Shown: piece after piece, positions 36,833 to 46,851 of the stretch | Layout of the letters: each line of letters opens with the position of its first letter | How positions within the stretch are numbered: the first letter of the stretch is position 1 | Assembly (NCBI RefSeq): GCF_002878395.1 | Contig: NC_061115.1 | Span: 157,356,977-157,420,976, forward strand | Reading direction: 5' to 3' | From: Capsicum annuum | Taxonomy: Eukaryota; Streptophyta; Magnoliopsida; Solanales; Solanaceae | Length of the DNA stretch: 64,000 nt | Notes under the pieces: model-generated | Databases searched by the model: none | What the model saw: only the letters and a program-made list of their open reading frames with translations | Told to the model about the DNA's origin: nothing | Program-made: the position numbers and the translations under genes

Positions 36833-37990
36833 ACATTTCTCCTAAAAAGATAAATGAAAGAAGAAACATAAACCAGCCAATATCTTTGCCCATTCAAGAA
36901 GATCCCCTGAACGAGCATGTTTCTCATGTAGAGTTCAGAGCTGCATTCACTACTCTATCCTACCCTTTGGTAGCTCAGAATGTTCAGCCAACTGCTATTC
37001 CAGCCAAGCCATTGTCCAATACTGCCGCCGCTAGGATTTGAGATTTTATTTGAATAAATCATCCTCTATTTTCAAGATCCAAATCTGAAAAGGATTCATA
37101 GGAATTCTTAGGCATGGTTCATATGGTAATAGATATTATGGGGATTACTTCTAGTGGGAGTGTTTTATTGGCTACTTTCCAGTTACAGGTTGTGGCTTAT
37201 ACATGGTTTAAGCAGTAGAAGGTAGATAGAGATTCCAATGCAGGGCCTATAGAATGGGAAGAGTTTTGCTGTAGCCTTCTCAGACAGATTCTTTTTATTG
37301 GAGTTGATAGAAGCCACGGTGATAAGAGTTTATTAACTTGATTCAGGAAAATATGAGTGTGAAAAAGTATTCCCTCAATTTTACAAAATTATCTAGGTAT
37401 GCTCCTCATGTGGTAGCTGATAGCAGGCCTAAGATGAGTAAGTTCATGTCTGGTGTATCTAACAGTGTTGTCACAGAGTGCAGGACTGGAATATTGATTA
37501 AGGATATGGACTTATCTAGGCATATGGTCCACACTCAACAAATTGAGGAGTAGAAGACGAAGGAGAGGGAAAGGGGGAAAAGGGGGCTAGAATAGGTAAC
37601 TTTAATTTCAACAAGCCAAGGTTAGAAGGTGGTAACTATCCCCAATTTCATTAGAAATATTTAGCCCCAGCTTCATCTTCAGCTAGTGTTCCCATGTCAA
37701 AATTCAGAAATGACAATTGGATAAGGCGCTAGGATCTATGTCCCAAGGTAGTGTTAATAATGCTCGTACCGATTCACTTTGGCAAAAATATGGTAGAAAC
37801 CATCAGGTTATTTGTAGGGCCGGTAGTAATATATGTTTTGGGTGTGGGAAGCCAGGCCACTGAATTAGGGATTGCCTAAATAATGGTCAGCAAGGTCAGT
37901 CTAGTCGCCCCCCTATTCGTTCGATCGCCCGACTTAGCAGAGTGCCTCTTCTAGTGCTTCTAGTGGTCAGTGTCCAAATAGATTGTATGC
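36833..37990 (+). pseudogene. gag: Tekay copy B gag, broken
   Basis: The start codon expected at 36833 reads ATT; copy C has ATG at 44474 in the same context. Readable blocks are NERRNINQPISLP, HVSHVEFRAAFTTL and HPLFSRSKSEKDS. Then comes an open stretch at 37338-37553 with ENMSVKKYSLNFTKLSRYAP and VADSRPKMSKFMSGVSN, the core retrotransposon-gag fold. The zinc knuckle lies at 37834-37875, CFGCGKPGH then a stop and IRDC. All CCHC ligands are present, but a TGA follows the histidine. Several frameshifts separate the blocks. Confidence 0.8.
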
Positions 37991-38029
37991 ACTTCAGTCC
38001 CGATAGGATAAGCAAAAATCTCCTGAGGT

Positions 38030-39120
38030 TGTTACTGGTACGTTACAGGTCTTTCATTTATATGTTTATGCTTTATAGACCTTGGAGATTCTCTTTCTTT
38101 TGTAACCCCTTATATATCTATGAACTTTGGAGTTAGTACCGAAATCTTAGCAGAGCCTCTTTTTGGATCTACCTCATTAGGAGTCTCTATTATAGATAGG
38201 CAAGTATATAGGAACTGTCCGGTCATAGTATCTTAGAAATTCACTTCAGTAGACCTTGTAGAGTTAAAGATGATAGATTTTGATGTCATTCTCAAAATGG
38301 AGTGGCTCTACTCATGTTATGATTATGTTGATTGTAGAAACATAGCAGTTCATTTTCAATTTCCAAATGAACCAATCATTGAATGGAGGGGTAGTACTAC
38401 AGCTCTTAGGGGTCAGCTTATTTCGTACCTTACAGTGAGAAAAATGATATCTAAGAGGTGTATTTATCATCTTGTCCAAGTCAAAGACTCGAATTTTGAG
38501 ACTCCTAAGCTTGAGTTAGTTTCGGTAGAGAGCGTATTTCAAGATGTATTTCCTGAAGATCTTCCTAGAGTTTCTCTTGAAAGGAAAATTAACTTAAAAA
38601 TAGACCTTTTTCTAGATACCCAGCCTATCTCTATTTTGGCATACAGAATGGCTCAAGCCGAACTCAATGAGTTGAAAGAATAGTTGAAAGATCTCCTAGA
38701 TAAGGGATTCATTAGTCCCAACATCTTCTCATGGGATGCACCAGTTCTGTTCATGCATAAGAAAGATGGTTCTCTTAGAATGTGTATTGACAACAGTAAG
38801 TTGAACAAATTCAATATCATACACAAATATCTACTTCCAAGAATTTATGGCTTGTTCGATCAACTTCAGGGTGCCAGTTGCTTTTCTAAGATAGACATCG
38901 GATCCGACTATCATCAACTCAAAGTCAAAGAATATGACATTCCAAAAATAGTACTCAGAACTCGATATGGTCACTTCGAGTTTCTAGTCATATACTTTGC
39001 TCTCACTAATGCCCCAGCAGCGTTCATGGACTTGATAAGCAGTGTGTTCAAATAGTATTTAGGCATGTTCGTCATAATCTTTAATGATGAAATTCTTGTC
39101 TATTCCCATAATGAAAATAA
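38030..39120 (+). pseudogene. pol: Tekay copy B protease and reverse transcriptase
   Basis: A frameshifted protease start has the active-site region DPGDSLSFVTPY, close to the DPGATLSFVTPY form of this lineage. Two open blocks follow: 38270-38683 (KMEWLYSCYDYVDCRN, VFQDVFPEDLP) and 38684-39055 ([53 protein letters not shown]). They correspond to the protease end and RT fingers/palm and are separated by a single stop codon. The catalytic box, normally FIDDIL, reads FNDEIL near 39080, so the enzyme would be inactive even if translated. Confidence 0.85.
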
Positions 39121-39990
39121 TCATGCAGACACCTCAGAATAGTATTGTTGACTCTTAGAGCCCATCAGTTATTCACTATATTCGGTAAGTGCAAATTTTA
39201 GCTAAGATCAGTAGCTTTAATTGTCCATATTATTTTCGAAGATAGCATTAGAGTCGATCCTCAGAAGACTGAGGTAGTGAGAAACTGGCCCAGACCTATC
39301 TCTCCATTAGATATTAAGAGTTTATTAGGTTTGGATGGCTATTAACAATGGTTTTTTGAAGGATTTTTGCCTATTGCATCCCTCATTTCCAGATTGACTC
39401 AGAAGAAAGTTAAGTTTCAGTGGTCAGTTTTTTGTGAGAAGAGTTTTTAGGAGTTGAAGACTTGACTCACCACAACCTTAATTTTGACATTGCCAGATGG
39501 TTTAGATGGGTTTGCTGTGTACAGTAATGCTTCTAGAGTTAGTTTGGGGTGTGTTTTGATGTAAAAAGGTAAGGTTGTACCCTATGCCTCTAGATAGCTT
39601 AAGCCCCATGAACATAATTACCCTACCCGTGATCTTTAGTTAGCAGCTATTGTGTTTGCCTTATAGATTTGGAGGCACTATTTTTATGGGGTGCATGTTG
39701 ATGTGCTCACTGATAACAAAAGCTTAAAGTATGTATTCTCGCAGAAGTATTTGAATTTGCCTCAGAGAAGATGGTTAGAATTGCTGAAAGATTATGATAT
39801 GAGTGTTTTATACCATTTGTGCAAGGCTAATGTAGTGGCAGGTGCCTTAAGTAAATTATCTATAGGTAGTGTTGCTCATGTCGAGAGTGATAAAAATAAT
39901 TTAGTTATAGAAATTCATCATCTTGCTAGGCTAGGAGTTTGTTTGGTTGATTCAGCGGAGGGTAGTTTTGGAGTTCAGAATAGTTTGTAA
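39121..39990 (+). pseudogene. pol: Tekay copy B RT end and RNase H
   Basis: After stops at 39056 and near 39142, the thumb and connection read VRNWPRPISPLDIKSLLG-like text near 39270-39330. RNase H follows from about 39480, with GFAVYSNASR-type text near 39510, where the usual CDAS aspartate reads Asn. Then come HEHNYPTRDL near 39610 and the open block 39691-39990 (VDVLTDNKSLKYVFSQKYLN). That block's KANVVAGALSKLS end is shared with copy A (KANVVTGSLSRLS at 32540-32580). Confidence 0.75.
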
Positions 39991-40129
39991 TTTTCTTTAG
40001 TTGCGAAAGTGAAAGAAAATTAGGATAGGGATCCTAGTCGGGTAAAACTAAAGGAGTCAGCCAGAGATCTGAAATTAGAGGTTTTCTTCTAAGGGCAAGA
40101 TGGTGTACTGTGTTGCCAGGGTATATTAT

Positions 40130-41431
40130 GTGTGTCGTGTGTTAATTAGTTGATACAGTTAATTCTTGCAGAAGCACATGTTGTATGTTACTCTATTAAT
40201 CTAGGGGCCACAAAAAATGTACCATGATCTGTGGGAAAATAATTGATGGAGTGGGCTGAAGAGGAATATTATAGAGTTTGTGGCTAAGTGTTGTACTTGT
40301 CAACAGGTTAAGATTGAGCATCAGAAGCCTTGTGGGTCTATGCAGGATTTCAGTATTCCTACTTGGAAGTGGGAAGTAGTGAACATGGATTTTATGACAA
40401 GTTTGCCTCGTACTCGTCAGAAGCATGATTTGATTTGGGTCATTGTGGAAAAGATGACCAAATCAGCCTATTTCTTTCCAGTCATACTTCTTATTTAGTC
40501 GAGGACTATGCCAATCTCTATATCAGAGAGTTGGTTCGGTGGCACGGTGTTCTATTGTCCATTATTTCAGATAGAGGCACTTAGATTACCTCTCACTTTT
40601 GAAAAGCTTTTTAGATGGGTCTTGGTACCCATGTTCATCTAAGTATAACCTTTCACCCCAGATAGATGGTTAGGAAAATAGGACCATTCAGAACCTTGAG
40701 GATATGTTTAGATCGTGTGTAGTTGACTTTAAGGGCAGTTGGGATGACCATTTGTCTTTGATTGAATTCGTGTTTAATAATAGTTATCATACCAGTGTTC
40801 AGATGGCTCTGTTTGAGGCTCTACATGGAAGGAGATTTAGATCTATGATTAGTTGATTTGGAGTAGTGGAAACCGCATTGATAGGGCCTGACTTGGTGTT
40901 TGATGCTTCAGAGAATGCACAGTTGATTAGGGAGAGGCTTAATGCAGCCCAGAGCTGAAAGAAATCTTATACAGATGTGAGAAGGAAAGATCTTTAGTTT
41001 GAGATTGGTGATTTTTTATATCTGAAGATCTCTCCCATGAAGGGAGTGAATAGTTTTGGTAAGAAGGGGAAGCTTAGTCCCCGATATATTGGTCCTTATA
41101 GAATTTTGAGTTATTTTAGAAAGGTGGATTATGAGCTTGAGTTTCCTATAGACTTAGCATCAGTGCACCCAGTATTGCATATCTCTTTGCTAAAGAAGTG
41201 TATTGGAGACCCAACAGTTGTCGTTCCTTTCAAAAGCATAGATTTTCAGAACAACCTTTCTTACGATGAAATTCCAGTCGAAATCCTTGATCGACAAATT
41301 CATAGACTAACGAAAAAAGAAGTCCCCCTATACAAAGTTCTTGGGAGAAATCAATCCGTTGAGAGAGCCACTTGGGAAGCAGACCAAGTACATTCATCTT
41401 TTCTCCACAAACTCAAACCCACCTTCAGGTA
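40130..41431 (+). pseudogene. pol: Tekay copy B integrase and chromodomain
   Basis: The zinc-binding part is poorly preserved near 40180-40310 (VAKCCTCQQVKIEHQKPCG). The catalytic core starts WKWEVVNMDFMTSLPRTRQK (40363-40422), and ISDRGT near 40565 keeps the second Asp. The third motif region near 40655-40685 is degraded by stops. The C-terminal block 41037-41431 is open: KKGKLSPRYIGPYRILSYF, HPVLHISLLKKCIGDP, then the chromodomain SYDEIPVEILDRQIHRL and RNQSVERATWEAD. The C-terminal chromodomain is the diagnostic feature of chromoviruses; it targets integration to particular chromatin in related elements. Confidence 0.85.
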
Positions 41432-41603
41432 ACGATCTACTTAGAATTTCTCATTGCTATGCTTGGTTTCAGCTGCATATCGTTCTCATGTGAGTCATGC
41501 ATAGAACCAGTTCAGTCATGAATCATGTTTCAAACTCATTAATGTAATCACGTAGATTCAACATGTAATCTCAGTTCCTCAGTGCTTTCGATCTAACCAG
41601 TCT

Positions 41604-41637
41604 CATTCAAGGACGAATATTCCCACGGGGGAGATAT
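41604..41637 (+). other. Conserved 3' block and polypurine tract, copy B
   Basis: CATTCAAGGACGAATATTCC then CACGGGGGAGATAT, ending exactly at the LTR start TGTAATACCC. It is the reference for the blocks shared with copies of the non-coding elements X, Y and Z. Confidence 0.85.
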
Positions 41638-44252
41638 TGTAATACCCTGAAAATCCAAACTAATGCTAGAGTCATGTTTCAATTGCATGCATAAAACATT
41701 ATATCTGTTTGATAGTTTTATGAGTTATTTTGATGTTTATTAAACTCTTAAATAACTCCCAGCTGTTAGACGAATCAAAATATTCTTTACCGATTAATTT
41801 TTTGATAGGAATGTTGCTTTATTCAACTTCAAAAGAGCATATCCTTTACTCTAGCAAGAATTTTCCATCTCAAACCCACCAAGCTATAGGAAATTGAATT
41901 ATCTTTCCAACGATACCAATTTCCCCCAAATCCGATAATCGGGTGAGAGTTAGGGCACTTTTAGTGTAAAAGTGTAGCCCAACATGATAAGGACGCATCG
42001 CGGTGATTGCAAATTTCACACTCATCATTTTCCATTGTGTCACTGTCATTGCCTCCGCGTTGCGCCAAGGGTCTATTCTACAATTGTTCATTTTCCAGTG
42101 GGTAACCGTGCTGGTGTCAGGTCGCGCTAAGGTTCCAGTTCACAGTTGTCCATTTCATGAGGCGCAACTCGATCGCACCGCACTTGGCATTGGCCCAAAT
42201 ATGGATTGTCATCTTTCCAGTATCCCAATGTGATTGCACTGCATCATGCCAGGTGTCAAAATTAGGATTTCTAATTTTTATGATTTAAATTCCAGGGACA
42301 GTTTGGTGTTTTCCCAAACACCCAAATCCATTCAAACACAGGATTTAAGTCCCAATAGAGCATTATTTGCTTATTATTTTCACAAATTACTCAAATTAAA
42401 GTAGTGCTCTTTCAAGAACAAAAATCCTAGCCTTCAAAGTTTAAGATCAAAACTCAAGAATTCGCCATTAATTCTCACGAATTCATCAACCCAAGTATGA
42501 TATGTGTTCATCCATGGGTTCCATTCACCCATGGAGTCCAAGTATCCAAGTTCTAATTCAAAGTAGTGATCTTTACAAGCTATTGTAATTTATTTGTTAT
42601 TTTAACCACAAACTCTCATGAATTGTAATTATATACCATATTTACATGAAATTATTGTTGTTGTCGAACCCCGCCTGTTTTAATGTTGTTATTCACTAAT
42701 TTAAATCATACTTAGTGATGTTGACGTTGAATTCATACTACTACTACAAGCTTTAAACTATTCCGATGCTTAGCTTAAACTATGAATGTTAAGTGTTTGA
42801 TGAAATGCCTATGAGAATGAATTTTGAATAATGCTTTCATATTATGTCCCCCAAATTTTAGTATTATTTTACTATTATTATTGTCGAGTCCTGGTGGTTA
42901 TGACATAGCTCTTTACTTAGTGTTAGTATCTTTAGAATAGTTTCTGAATATGCAATGAGCATTATCAGTTAAGTCAGCTAGCATAATCAGTTAATTTTAG
43001 AATAGTTCAGTATTCTGAGTCAGTATAGTTAGGAGTACGATTTAGCATTGAGCGAACCCAGGGATAGGGGCTCATCTGCCAGTTGAGGGTACAACCTTAG
43101 AATTAGTCCCTGCGTTCCAGAACTACGTACCCAATGTAGGTTGAGATGTTAACCTTTTGGTTGAGGGTTGATCTCATATGTGTACCTATCAGTTGAGGGT
43201 AACCCTTAGTCGTTTGGGATAATACTTTAGTGGATCCACACATCCAGTGTCAGTATCCATGGCACGGTACTTACATCCTTCCAAATGGGGTCACAGGTTG
43301 GACCCCAAATTGAACATTAGGGAACGTTGATTAGATGATAGCTCCCACAGTCTCAGCCCAGTAATCAACTCAGTAATTCAGTTTCAATTGCTTAACCATA
43401 GCATACATATGTTGGTAATTCAATTATTAGATTTAAATATCTCAGTGTATAGATTATAATCAGAACATGTTTGTGCTTTGTCACGCATTCTCAGTATTCA
43501 CAAGTTTTATGAATTCTAAGTATTCACAGATTTCATGCATTCTCAGTATTCATATATTTCACGCATTCTCTATATTCACAGATTTCATGCATTCTCAGTA
43601 TTCACAGATTTCATGCATTTTCAGTAATCACAGATTTTATACATTCTCAATACTTATAGATTTCATGCATTCAATTGAGTATTTCTTGTTATTTATTCTG
43701 TTAGGTACTATTCATGCACATGAAACCATGTATATTATCCTACCTCAATTAGCATACCAGTATATTCAAGGTACTAATCACATACCCGTTTCTTGTGCTA
43801 TGATATGTCATATCATAGGTTCGAATGCTTAGTTCTCGGATCACGCAAAGACCTTCCAGATTATCAGTCATAGCAGTGGTGAGTCCTTGTATTTCGAGGA
43901 TAGTCTATATTTAATTTCATGTTTTTAGTTCAGTACTTAGTTGGATTTTGTTGGGGCATGACCATTAACTCATATTCAGTCGGTTTAGAGGCTTTTAGAC
44001 ATTTCAAACAGACAGCCAATTTTGTCATTATTTTATCTGTTTTAGACATTTGTTTTTGGGTTGATGTTTCCAGATTCATGATTAAGAAATGTTTTAGTAT
44101 TTAAAACCTTATGGCATATTTAGATATTCTCCATATGTATTTTGTTGTTATTATTCATTGCTCACAGCAGGTACCAGCTCATGAGTTAGCTTGCGGTTCC
44201 TCGAGATTGTAAGCACCGCGTGGCACCCAAAGTGTACTCTCTGGGCATTAAA
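41638..44252 (+). repeat. LTR between Tekay copies B and C
   Basis: The best-preserved array LTR: it starts TGTAATACCCTG and ends just before AACTTAGTATCAGAG. Inside it are a GC-rich module block (41975-42265), a cluster of AGTTGAGGGT-type motifs (43077-43205) and a 26-bp minisatellite of about seven units (43482-43672). It ends with a TACCAGCTCATGAGTTAGCT block. The 121-codon frame at 43467-43832 is mostly a reading of the minisatellite. Confidence 0.9.
43482..43672 (+). repeat. 26-bp minisatellite in the Tekay LTR
   Basis: About seven imperfect units of CATGCATTCTCAGTATTCAC plus AGATTT. Corresponding arrays lie at 35923-36036 (about four units) and 55054-55270 (about eight units). The minus-strand Tekay LTRs in this window do not show the array. 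Confidence 0.85.
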
Positions 44253-44727
44253 AACTTAGTATCAGAGTGTAAGGTTTTAAAGTATACTAGGAAGTCTAAA
44301 AGTCCCATCAAGTACAATCTCGTGCATGGGTTTGAAGCACGCCACACTTATATACAAGAGTCTAGAGGTGTTTAAGAAAAGTTTCCCCTTATACAATGTT
44401 TATGTGGTGTGACTGAGCATAATGCTTATGTTAAACTCTCTGTCTAATCTATTCTCCCATCCATTTATAGAACATGCCTCCTAGAAATACAAATGTAAGA
44501 AGAAACGTAAACCAGCCAACACCTCTAGCCCATTTTGTGGCAGCTCAGAATGTTCAGCCAGTCGCTGTTTTGGCCAACCCGATGGCAATACTATTACCTC
44601 TAGGATTTGGGATTTTACCCAAATGAATCCTCCTGTGTCTCAGGATCAAAATCTTAAGAGGATCCACAGAATTTCTAAGGCATGGTTCAAAATCTGTCAT
44701 GGGGGTGACTTCTAGTGAGAGTGCTGA
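44253..44727 (+). pseudogene. gag: Tekay copy C: primer site, leader and gag start
   Basis: AACTTAGTATCAGAGTGT is an initiator-Met-type primer site. The leader matches copy B, and an ATG at 44474 begins MPPRNTNVRRNVNQPTPLA, the typical Tekay gag N-terminus, followed by AAQNVQPVAVLAN. The HVEFRAAF block found in copy B is absent, so a short deletion lies near 44523. The frame is cut by insertion of element Y after 44727, and gag resumes at 53222. Confidence 0.8.
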
Positions 44728-46813
44728 TGTCATGACCCAAACTGGGGCCCTAGTCGTGACGAGTATTCCAAACCATTAAGGCCTGAAACACCCCTTATCT
44801 ATCTGGTAATCATGCACATGACTTATATGAAAAAAATGCAAAAGATCCACTATATAATGGAAACATGGTAGAGAACCATATAAAAACAATAAAGGGGAAT
44901 AATGTCCCACAATCTCAATCAACATCTCTGTAATGTTTGGGAAATCTCTACTACATGACTGAAACAAATATCTATCTGAAAACCTGGACAAGGACCCCAG
45001 TAGACCCAAAACTAATAAGTGATAAATGAAACTGCAAGATATCGGGCCTTCCGAAATATAAAAGGCTCACCAAGTGATTCTGGGAATTTGTCTGAGGAAA
45101 TCTACTAATTTTCTGGACCCCTAGACTGTGCTCCGAAACTGGGAGGGAAGGGAGTCCATACAAAAGTACTGGTACGCAGAGATATCAAAACAAAACATAA
45201 TATTTTTACAAAATATAGTTGAGAGCCATTATAAAGCAGTTTCATATCAAATCATTTGAAAACACATGGGCGTCATGTAATTGGTTTCAACAATAATGCA
45301 ATGCAGTTGAGCTAGGTGTAATACCCTACATATCACATTTACACCAACTGTCAAACCTCGGATGCCGTTGAGATTAGAGTATAAGTAAAGGAAAAACACA
45401 TAATATCACACAGCAAGGTGTCTCGACCTAATGGTAGTGTACAAGATCACAAAACAGGGCTCCTAACCATAGTCCCAACTTGGGAATGACATAAAGTCAG
45501 GTACACAAGATCACAAAGTAGGGTACCAAATTCCCATGTCGGCAAACACGGTTTCCAGCGATAAGCCCTTACACTCAAACACCTTCTTCGGGCATCCACC
45601 TATCTCATGTAAAATCAATGCATTCAAATTTCATCTGATTGAATCACATATTATATTTTGTAGGGTATCGTCATACCCGACTTGCAAGCCATCAATATCA
45701 TATCATTCTTCTTATTCAACCATTGTCTTCAACATGTTTCAACACAAATAGCCCTCTCATTTTCAAGTCAAAATCATATAAATTCTCAAAACATTTCATC
45801 CCATGCTTTTCAAGATGTTTTCAAACAATTTACATCATATGAACATTTAAAACAAATTCACATCATGAGAGGGATTCCATATCATTCATTCTCTCAAGTT
45901 AACATCTTTTTGGAATACATGCATATACATATATCATTTATCAAATCACTTTGGTATTAGGCCTAAAGACCAAATAAATATCATAAAGATGCTTGAAAAC
46001 ATGTTTATATTCATAATTTCAAAATCCCCATTTTTAAAATATGAATTTTTAAGCCCATGAGATTTTTGAGATAACCCCACAAACCTCTATATGTGAATAT
46101 AATAGTATCTTGTCGAAGCCTACGTTGCGGAGATTCCAAATCTTCAATTTATTTTGAAAATCCATGGTTGAATCTTGAACTACTTGGGTTTTTATTTTGA
46201 AACCCTAGAGAGAGTTCTTGAACAATTTTGATGAATTAAGGTGTATTTTGGGGTATTTGGAAACTGAATTTCATGTTTATGGCTAAATAAGGGTGGGAAA
46301 AGGACCATTTTGCCCCAAAAACGGAGTGTTTAAGTCACTTGAAACCTTTACATAGGCGTCGCCTATGCTATCGCCTATGTTTACATAGGCGCCACCTATT
46401 CTATCGCCTATATTTTCCTGGGGCTATGTGCGATTGGTTAGGCGATGCATACTACTTTAAAAGGCCATAACTTCTTGCTAGGGTGCCGGATTTTAGAAAA
46501 ATTGGTATCGTTGGAAAGCTAACTCGAAGACCTATCATTTGAAACAAAGTAGACTCTCTAATTTGATATATATAGAGAGTAATGGTCGATGGAACCTGAC
46601 ACAAATTATAACGTCAACTAAAACTTAATCGATCAAAATAGTTTCAACTCGTTCTTGAGTTGAAGGACCTCTATGGCCTAAATTCATGCTTGAATGGATT
46701 CACAGACTACGTAAATAATTAACATGCCATATTGGCATAAGATTTATGGCTTCGGGATTATCAACACATCAAAATCATGGTCTATATTGTAGCCCGAATT
46801 GCGGGACGTTACA
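44728..46813 (-). repeat. 3' LTR of element Y
   Basis: 2086 bp, paired with 51172-53221 along its length. It carries a duplicated 33-bp unit at about 46353-46418 (ACATAGGCGTCGCCTATGCT and ACATAGGCGCCACCTATTCT) that is single in the other LTR. This roughly accounts for the 36-bp length difference. Small open frames at 44776-45009 and 45536-45960 are not supported as genes. Confidence 0.9.
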
Positions 46814-46851
46814 TTTTCTCCCCCTTGGGATCATTCATCCTCGAATGATAG
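46814..46851 (-). other. Conserved 3' block and polypurine tract of element Y
   Basis: The minus strand reads CATTCGAGGATGAATGATCC then CAAGGGGGAGAAAA directly before the LTR start. It is nearly the same as the Tekay block at 34337-34370. Confidence 0.85.

Larger units (their letters stand above)
34371..44252 (+). mobile_element. Tekay/Del chromovirus copy B, full length, defective
   Basis: LTR at 34371-36617, primer site, gag, protease, RT, RNase H, integrase, chromodomain, polypurine block (41604-41637) and a second LTR at 41638-44252. Pol order and the C-terminal chromodomain place it in the Tekay (Del) chromoviruses. The two LTRs are the same family but 2247 and 2615 bp long. The 5' copy lacks about 295 bp (equivalent to 42889-43181) and some minisatellite units. 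Both LTRs are shared with neighbouring copies A and C rather than flanked by target duplications, so this is the middle of a tandem array. Confidence 0.85.

Noticed and set aside
43467..43832. Open frame of 121 codons with repeated FHAFSIF-like peptides
   Set aside because: It is a translation of the 26-bp LTR minisatellite. The similar frame at 55050-55448 has the same cause.
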